Position numbers and translations under genes: made by a program
The notes under the pieces: model-generated
What the model saw: only the letters and a program-made list of their open reading frames with translations
The model's database searches: none
What the model was told of the DNA's origin: nothing
Part shown: positions 57,616 to 64,000 of the stretch, one piece after another
How positions within the stretch are numbered: position 1 is the first letter of the stretch
How the letters are laid out: each line of letters starts with the position of its first letter
Assembly (NCBI GenBank): GCA_013146195.2
Contig: CM028379.1
Coordinates: 85,240,156-85,304,155, forward strand
Source of the DNA: Codonopsis lanceolata
Taxonomy: Eukaryota > Streptophyta > Magnoliopsida > Asterales > Campanulaceae
Length of the DNA stretch: 64,000 nucleotides
Reading direction: 5' to 3'

Positions 57616-60600
57616 CAGGGCCGACCTTGGGCCTAGGTCCACTAGGCAGCTACCTAGGGCCTCCATATTTTCACTCCAAAATAGGGCCCCTAAAATTTAA
57701 TCCAACTTAGTATATACCATATAGATAAAGGGCCAATTTGCATATTTAAAGGCAAATAAATACTTAACCTAAAACGGTGATTGTGAATTCTCCACAATCA
57801 ATCAAATATAATATATATAAATCATTAAAAGTGGCGGCCCCCCCCCCAAGCAAGGAAAACTGGAAAAGAGGTGCTGAAGCTTGAAGCAAAATCAAAAATT
57901 CAAAAAATTTCATAGTTACCAAAATTTTGAAAAGGTAAATCTTTAATCCTAATCTCTTTCATCTGAATTATTTTTATATTTTGTTTTGAGTTTTTTTAAT
58001 TTTGTTTTTTCTTATGTAAACAGTAAACTCTAGTCTCTATTCGAAGAAGCATTAATCAAGATGTTTATCTAAGTATAAAGTAATTAATCAATTAGTTGTT
58101 AAGGTTTAATTATTTAGGTTTTGCATACTATATTTGCTACTTTCCAATGAATGATTATTTTATTGAATAATCAATATTTTAATTTTCAGATTTGTTTAAT
58201 GTTTACCACTTTAATGTTTATTTCTAATAGTTTTGTGTATAAATATTTATTTGTTACTTGTTAGTGTGCTATTGTTTATTGATTTAAACTTTTTTCAGGT
58301 GCTTGTATTAATGGCTCAGAAACGAACTTATAAATCTGGATATGAGAAAAGAAAAAAAAACAAAAAGAAGAACAATTGATTCGATCTCAAACTGGAGCTT
58401 TTGATAAGTATTTAATTAAGAACCCACAAGTAGAAGAAGAACAAGAATTGGTAAATGAAGAAGAACAAGAATTAGTAAATGAAGAAGGTCAGACACGTAG
58501 GGGTGAGAATGAGATGAAGAACATATAGATGTTGAATCCCATGCCAATGAGAATGAAGATATAAATGAAAATGATCAAATTGAAGAAGTGGGTGAAGAAT
58601 GTGGACCAATAAATATTGATGATCCGGTAAATTGGGAGAAAATTGGTCAGAACTTTAGAGATTTGTTGGTAGAAAGAGGTCCACAGAGAGATAACCGACT
58701 CGAATTTCCTAAGGATGGTGCTGGAAGACATTTTTCTTCCGTGCATTATACTCGAAATCTACCAAATGGAGAGAAATATGATAGAAAGTGGTTAATATAC
58801 CCTGATGCTTTGGACATGATGTTTTGTTTTTGCTGTAAATTGTTCATGTAAGATACTCTTAACACTCAATTGACTAATGATGGATGTAAAGATTGGAAAA
58901 ATCTTGGTCAGAAACTTAAAAACCATGAAACTAGCAATGATCACATTTTTTGCATGAATAGTTGGATTGAATTGGAAGCAAGGTTGCAGAAAAAAGAAAC
59001 AATTGATAAAAATGTTCAAACACAAATCAACAAAGAGAAAGAACATTGGAGACAACTATTATTAAGGATACTTGCACTTATGAAAACTCTTGCAAAAAAG
59101 AATTTGGCATTTCGTGGAGATAATGAGAAGGTTTATGAAGAGAACAATGAGAATTTTCTAAGTTTTATTGAAATGATGGCTGAGTATGATCCTATTATAC
59201 AAGAACACCTTCGACGTATTGAGAGCCGAGAGATTCATTATCATTATCTTGGCCAAAAAATTCAAAACGAATTGATACTAATGTTAGGGGGTGAAGTCAA
59301 AAGCATGATCATAAAAAAGATCAAAGAGGCTAAATACTATTCGATTATACTTGATTGTACTCCGGATATAAGTCATCAAGAACAAATGTCACTTATAGTA
59401 AGATGTGTGGATGTTTTAACACTCCCAACAAAGGTAGATGAGTTTTTTCTAGAATTCTTGAGGGTGGATGATACAACAGGTCTTGGCCTTTTCAATGAAC
59501 TTAAAAGAGTCTTGAACAATTTACAACTTGACATTGATGATATAAGAGGGCAAGGATATGACAATGGGTCTAATATGAGAGGTAAACACAAAGGTGTACA
59601 AAATAGACTACTTGAAGTAAACCATAAAGCATTTTACACTCCATGTGGTTGTCATAGTCTTAACCTTGTACTTCGTGATATTGTAATATCATGTACTGAT
59701 TGTGTATCTTTCTTTGGAGTGGTACAATGAATTTACACAATATTTGCGTCTTCGACAAAGAGATGGAAAATTTTGAAAGACAATATGAAAGGCCTTATGC
59801 TCAAATCGTTGTCGGAAACTCGTTGGGAAAGTCGGGTCGAAAGTGTCAAAGCAATAAGATATCACGCTCCACAAATAAGAAATACTTTACATGAGCTGTC
59901 AAAAAGTATAGATGATGCAAAAGTGAAGAGTGAGGCTGGGTCTTTAGCAAAACATGAAATGGAGGATTTTGAGTTTCTTTTGGGCATGATTATTTGGCAT
60001 AACATATTGGCCCAGGTTAATCATGTAAGCAAAATCTTGCAAACAAAAGATATGCATATTGATGTTGCAATAAGACATTTGAAGGTTCTTATGACCTTTT
60101 TTCAGAACTATAGAGAAACTGGATTTGAAGAAACCATGATTGAAGCCAAAGAACTTGCAACAACAATGAACATTGAGCCAAGATTTCCTACAAGTCGTGT
60201 GATTCATCGAAAGAGGCAATTTGATGAGAGTACTAGTGAAGAGGTGAGACATTCTAAAGAAGATTCATTTAAGTTTGATTACTTTCTCTATATAATAGAT
60301 AAAGGTCTTGTTTCACTTGAGAGTAGGTTTGAACAATTTTCCATATATGAAAAAACTTTTGGGTTTTTGTTTGATTTGAAGAGGTTAAATTCAGAAGATG
60401 ATAATAGTTTGAAGATGAATTGCCTCAACCTTGAAGGTTTTCTAAAACATGAGAGTGTTTCTGATATTGATGGAAGAGATTTATTTGCAGAATTAAAGGT
60501 CTTGAAAGAAGTTTTGTCAAAAGAGACAAACAAAGCTGTTGAAGTATTGGACTATTTGAAGTTAGTTGAAGGTTGTTTTCCAAATGCATAGATTGTTTAC

Positions 60601-60996
60601 AGAATAATGTTGACAATACCAGTTACAGTTGCTACAGCAGAAAGAAGCTTTTCGAAGTTGAAGTTGATCAAATCTTATCTTCGATCAACCATGTCGGAAG
60701 AAAGATTGAACGGGTTGGCTATGATATCAATTGAAACAAAGATGACATCACAACTTGATTATCAAACTTTAATTAGTGATTTTGCAGCTAAACATGCTAG
60801 AAGAGTTATGTTTAAGTGACACGTTTTTATTTATTTTTGAACAGTTTCTTTTGATTATTATAGATTTACAAACGAGTTCGATGAAATTTGATAATTTTTA
60901 AGTCGTTAATTTTTCTTAGGTTTTTTTTACTTGTATATGTTGGGGCCCCATTTTTTATGTTCGCCTAGAGCCCCCAAAATCTCAGGGTCGGCACTG
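57616..60996 (+). mobile_element. hAT transposon with near-complete transposase gene
   Basis: The ends are CAGGGCCGACCTTGGGCC (57616) and, on the minus strand, CAGTGCCGACCCTGAG (60996), CAGRG-type hAT termini. Sub-terminal GGGCCCC/TAGGGC words occur at both sides. One transposase gene fills the centre. The 8-bp flanks (GCAAAACT and CTTTAAAA) are not identical, so no TSD can be claimed. Confidence 0.85.
58311..60819 (+). pseudogene. hAT transposase (TTF zinc finger, DUF4371, hAT dimerisation)
   Basis: ATG at 58311 (MAQKRTYKSGYEKRKKK) follows a TTTTTTCAG acceptor, so a 5' UTR intron is likely. Two 1-nt shifts, in the A-tract near 58360 and near 58512, precede the main frame. It contains a TTF-type zinc finger (DALDMMFCFCCKLF, about 58803-58844), the catalytic core with IILDCTPDISHQEQMS and GQGYDNGSNMRGKHKGVQNR, CGCHSLNLVLRD and SETRWESRVESVKAIR. 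The C-terminal dimerisation block is TVATAERSFSKLKLIKSYLR (60625-60684). Only three in-frame stops interrupt it (58849 TAA, 59728 TGA, 60589 TAG). Total about 830 codons, full length for this class. Confidence 0.9.
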
Positions 60997-61004
60997 CTTT
61001 AAAA

Positions 61005-61862
61005 CCATGTGTATATGGGACAATAGTTAAAGTAAGAAAAAAATATCATGAAAGGACTTTGGATTCGGTATAATTTTTTTGGTACAAACAGGAAAAAAAG
61101 GGAGACAATTATTTAGAGAAAGAGTAATATCCTTATTCCTTACCATAATTTGGACAGCCCCTAGCCGAGCCAAACCATGGTAAAATAGCCACAAAAAGTC
61201 TCCAAAACCCCTAACTGCTTGTGAGCAACTTCCCTTACAATATATATTAATCCCACAACCCTAGTCGGATTCATATTTAAACAATCTAAAAATCTGCCCA
61301 AGATAAAAGAAAACAGCCCCACGCCTTTGTTGATCAAGGCTGCCATGAAATACACGAAAGAAACACAATAAAAGATAGAAAACAGGTTCACCGACTAGGT
61401 TTCACTCACCTAACGTAAAGAATCCCGACGATAAAATCAATCTATGCTTCACTCACCTTTATTAGACTAAATCGGTTTGAAGGAAGAACAAACCTTGTTC
61501 TTTTAGGATTTTCTTTCAAAACTAAAATATGATTTTATTCAAAGAAAGAGATGCCTTTAAAAAGGCTACAAAATAAACTCTAATTCTACTTACCAAAAAT
61601 AAAGACTTCCTAACCAACTAGAAAACAATAAAAGATAACCTACTTTTTTTAAAGGAAATAAAATAACATCTAATTAATAACAAATTTATTTAAACCCTAG
61701 TCTAATTGTAACTTGCACTTCACGGAGGACGACCTCCTTTCCCAGCTTCACGGTTACTGCCTAGTTGCAAGCCCTTCCAAGCACGTTCCCTCCGGCTCGA
61801 ACCATCCTTCCACCAGCACATTAGCTTCGGCCCATCCTTCCACCAACTTCCTTGTTGGTCCA
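61005..61862. other. Intergenic, possible LTR-like remnant
   Basis: The segment 61490-61700 (TTTATTCAAAGAAAGAGATGCC, CTACAAAATAAACTCTAATTC) resembles in style the U3/R part of the LTR at 10400-10480 but is not obviously the same family. Beyond this nothing is recognised. Confidence 0.35.
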
Positions 61863-63611
61863 TGTTGGTCCACAATTATGCTCAAATAGGCTAGAAGGGG
61901 GGGGGGGGTGAATAGCCTATGATGTCATTTAAAAACTTTTCTTCTAAATACATTTAAAGCATAGACTTAATGGCATCGACAGTTTAACGTGTTGAGCATG
62001 TCTGCTGGTAGAGGCTAACGGCTGACTTGCTCTAAGCAGAAATTACAACTCTGCCGGTAAACTTCCAGTTAAATCGAAAGCCTGTTTGAAAGAGTTTAAA
62101 CAGCGAAAATTGAGAGGCTTAGATTTAGAGAAGTCTTAAGTCGCTGTATACGAATATATGATCAGAACAACAACATACTTAATACTTCTTCAAATGCAGA
62201 TTCAAGGAGATCATTAAAGAATAACTTTTCTAAAGATAAATCAATTTATAAAAGCTCATAGAGAGGTAAAGACTGAAAGATAAATTATTTGAAAGAACAT
62301 TTGAATTTATTCAAAGATAAATTACATATTATATCAGCCTATATACTCTATGTAAAGTTTCTGTCCTCGTCCTTTCAAGCCTTAATCTTTACTTAATTAT
62401 TTGAATACAAATTCTCAGGTAAAGAGGACAATAGGAGATGAGTACGAGAAACTAATATAAGAAGATAATTTTCAAGGTCGTTCATATAAGAAATATCTGA
62501 ACGATTGAGTGCAGAGCACTCGGCCTTCCATGATGAGTGATTATTGCATAATCGACAACATTTGTATAGGAATACAAATATGAAGATATGAATGCAATAT
62601 CTACAAACATCTCTTCATCTTCTTTGGGCATTATCTAAAATCAATCTTCAGAACGATCCAAGAGCTTGACCTTTAGCTTTTGGAATGGAGTCCTGAAGCT
62701 TGGCTAAAGGCTGAGTTCTTCGAAGAAGGGTGAAGAACTCAAATCAAGAACTGGATTCTTGACCAAGACGTTGATCTCTGTCTTTTGAAGTTTCTGATCT
62801 ATCTCTCTCTTCTTCTCCAAGCTTTTTTCCTAGCAATCCACTAAGAGTGTTTTGCTAAGGTCTGGATATGTTCACTGCGATCTTCTGTATAGATCTGAGA
62901 TGCATTGGTAAGGATGATCTCGTTGTAGATCTCTTTATTTCTTTGAAGCTCTTGTAGCAGGAGTCTTTGTTTTCGACTTCGCTCACTGTGTCTCTCGTTT
63001 GGGGAAGAGAAAGGATTTCTTATATAGACTGGAGTCAATGTGATCGTTGAGAGATGAAGATTGATGTTTCTATCCGTTTAGAGATATGGTTGTTGAAGTC
63101 TATCAGATAGAGATTTTTTGTCCACATGATCTTTGACTGTTTGGATAAAGATTTTGTCCTGTGGATCTTGAAACTGTTGCCTGTCAGACTGTATTGATAA
63201 GTCTCTGAAAAGCAAAGTCCGATGTTTGATGCACTGTCAGGTAGTCTGTTCAATAAAGTAGATTCTTTTGACTTTATCAGTCCACGTTAGTGAGAGAAAG
63301 TCTTGTAGCTTTAACTATGTCATGTTTTATGAAGCTTGGACATATTCGTCTTGATTTGAACTACTTTAGTCTTTTCTTTGTAGCACGTGCAGAATCAGGT
63401 CTGCCGGTAGGATGTTCGGACCAGAGGCGCAAGTCTTCTGTTTCTTGAGAACTGATGTCTGCTGATGAGAACAATCAAACTGTAGCATGTCTGCCGGTGG
63501 TGAGTCTTCAAGATGTTCCGATCTTCTTATTACAGGTCTGCTGATGACGAGTCTCTGAAGACTTTTGACACTACCGCAAGTCTGCCGGTGCTTAGTGATA
63601 GTCCTTTGTCA
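61863..63611 (-). repeat. LTR (probably solo) of a SIRE-like copia related to copia 1
   Basis: On the minus strand it ends CTAGCCTATTTGAGCA...GGACCAACA, matching the LTR ends of copia 1 (GCCTATTCACCCCC, CTAGCC, GACCAACA). No primer site or gag-pol follows. TCTGCCGGT/TCTGCTGAT words recur from 61990 to 63590, suggesting the full span. A 5-bp match GTCCA (61858-61862 and 63280-63284) would instead place the right end at 63279; at 63612 the flank is GCCCA, one base different. Confidence 0.6.
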
Positions 63612-64000
63612 GCCCAATTTGCCTCCATTAGCCTCTGTTAGCCTGATTTTGCCTTGAATTACTTGACAGACTTAACAAACTTTGTCCAAATAATTTCCAA
63701 TTTAAAGTGTCACATTTTAGTATTAAATGTTTCACTTTTAGTCTAAAAATTGTCACTTTGCATTTTAAGAAAAAATATAATTTTTTTTACCCTTTGTAGT
63801 GTCAATTTTGATCTTAAAATGTGTCACTTTTGCCTTTAAATATGTCACGTTTGCCTTTAAATATATAATTTAGTGTTTCATCAAATTCCGTTAGGATCTG
63901 TCAAACATCCCAAAATAAATGAGGTTAACGGAAGGTTAACGAAGCTGACAGGGGATGAAATTGCAAGGTTTGAGAGGAAGAATATTTTGGCAGCAAATGT
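63612..64000. other. No gene seen; GTGTCACTTTT-type repeats
   Basis: Imperfect repeats of GTCACTTTT/TGTCACGTTTGCCTTTAAAT (63700-63870) and an inverted pair TCCGTTAGG...GTTAACGGAAGG (63888-63940) lie here. It may be the end of an element that continues beyond the window. Confidence 0.35.

Noticed and set aside
57608..61004. 8-bp TSD for the hAT element at 57616
   Set aside because: GCAAAACT and CTTTAAAA do not match; the termini alone support the element.

Overview
The window is nuclear DNA of a flowering plant, most likely a eudicot. It is AT-rich, host exons are short with GT-AG introns, and most of the sequence is transposable-element (TE) debris of typical plant families. I see one convincing host gene and no rRNA, tRNA or CRISPR. 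The species is not identifiable from the sequence alone.

The host gene is a secreted GH9 (class B) endo-1,4-beta-glucanase on the minus strand at 13340-17545. It has eight exons that join in frame into 518 residues with an intact active site. A 1.55-kb MULE (Mutator-like element) sits in intron 4, bounded by a 10-bp target-site duplication (TSD).

Layout, left to right. 1-1077: decayed copia pol end and LTR. 1078-2882: Pack-MULE carrying the first coding exon of a CDK-like kinase. 2957-5811: a MULE inserted into a copy of itself, both TSDs readable. 6072-8110: fold-back elements built on ATGCATCGCGATGCAT-type palindromes, with an intron-bearing phosphoglycerate kinase fragment between them. 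8268-9614: orphan MULE-like terminus and a 5'-truncated LINE. 10145-12491: complete non-autonomous LTR element with a coiled-coil ORF. 13340-17545: GH9 gene. 18128-21322: telomere-like repeats and MITEs. 21331-28112: hAT-type element with a 61-bp minisatellite and a decayed MULE transposase unit. 28289-36870: MITEs, microsatellites and LTR remnants. 36871-46923: copia element 1, which carries an extra gene with its own TATA box and intron. 46924-53430: copia element 2, interrupted by a second Pack-MULE (49698-51262). 54520-56562: non-autonomous Helitron. 57616-60996: hAT element with a nearly complete transposase. 61863-63611: LTR of a copia related to element 1.

The window is mainly a record of nested insertion and gene capture. 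At least three unrelated host genes (CDK-like kinase, phosphoglycerate kinase, a small membrane protein) occur as fragments. Two of these lie in MULEs with clear terminal inverted repeats (TIRs). The most unusual item is the third gene of copia element 1 (43861-45888). All boundaries, TSDs and translations were read by eye; no similarity search or alignment was run.
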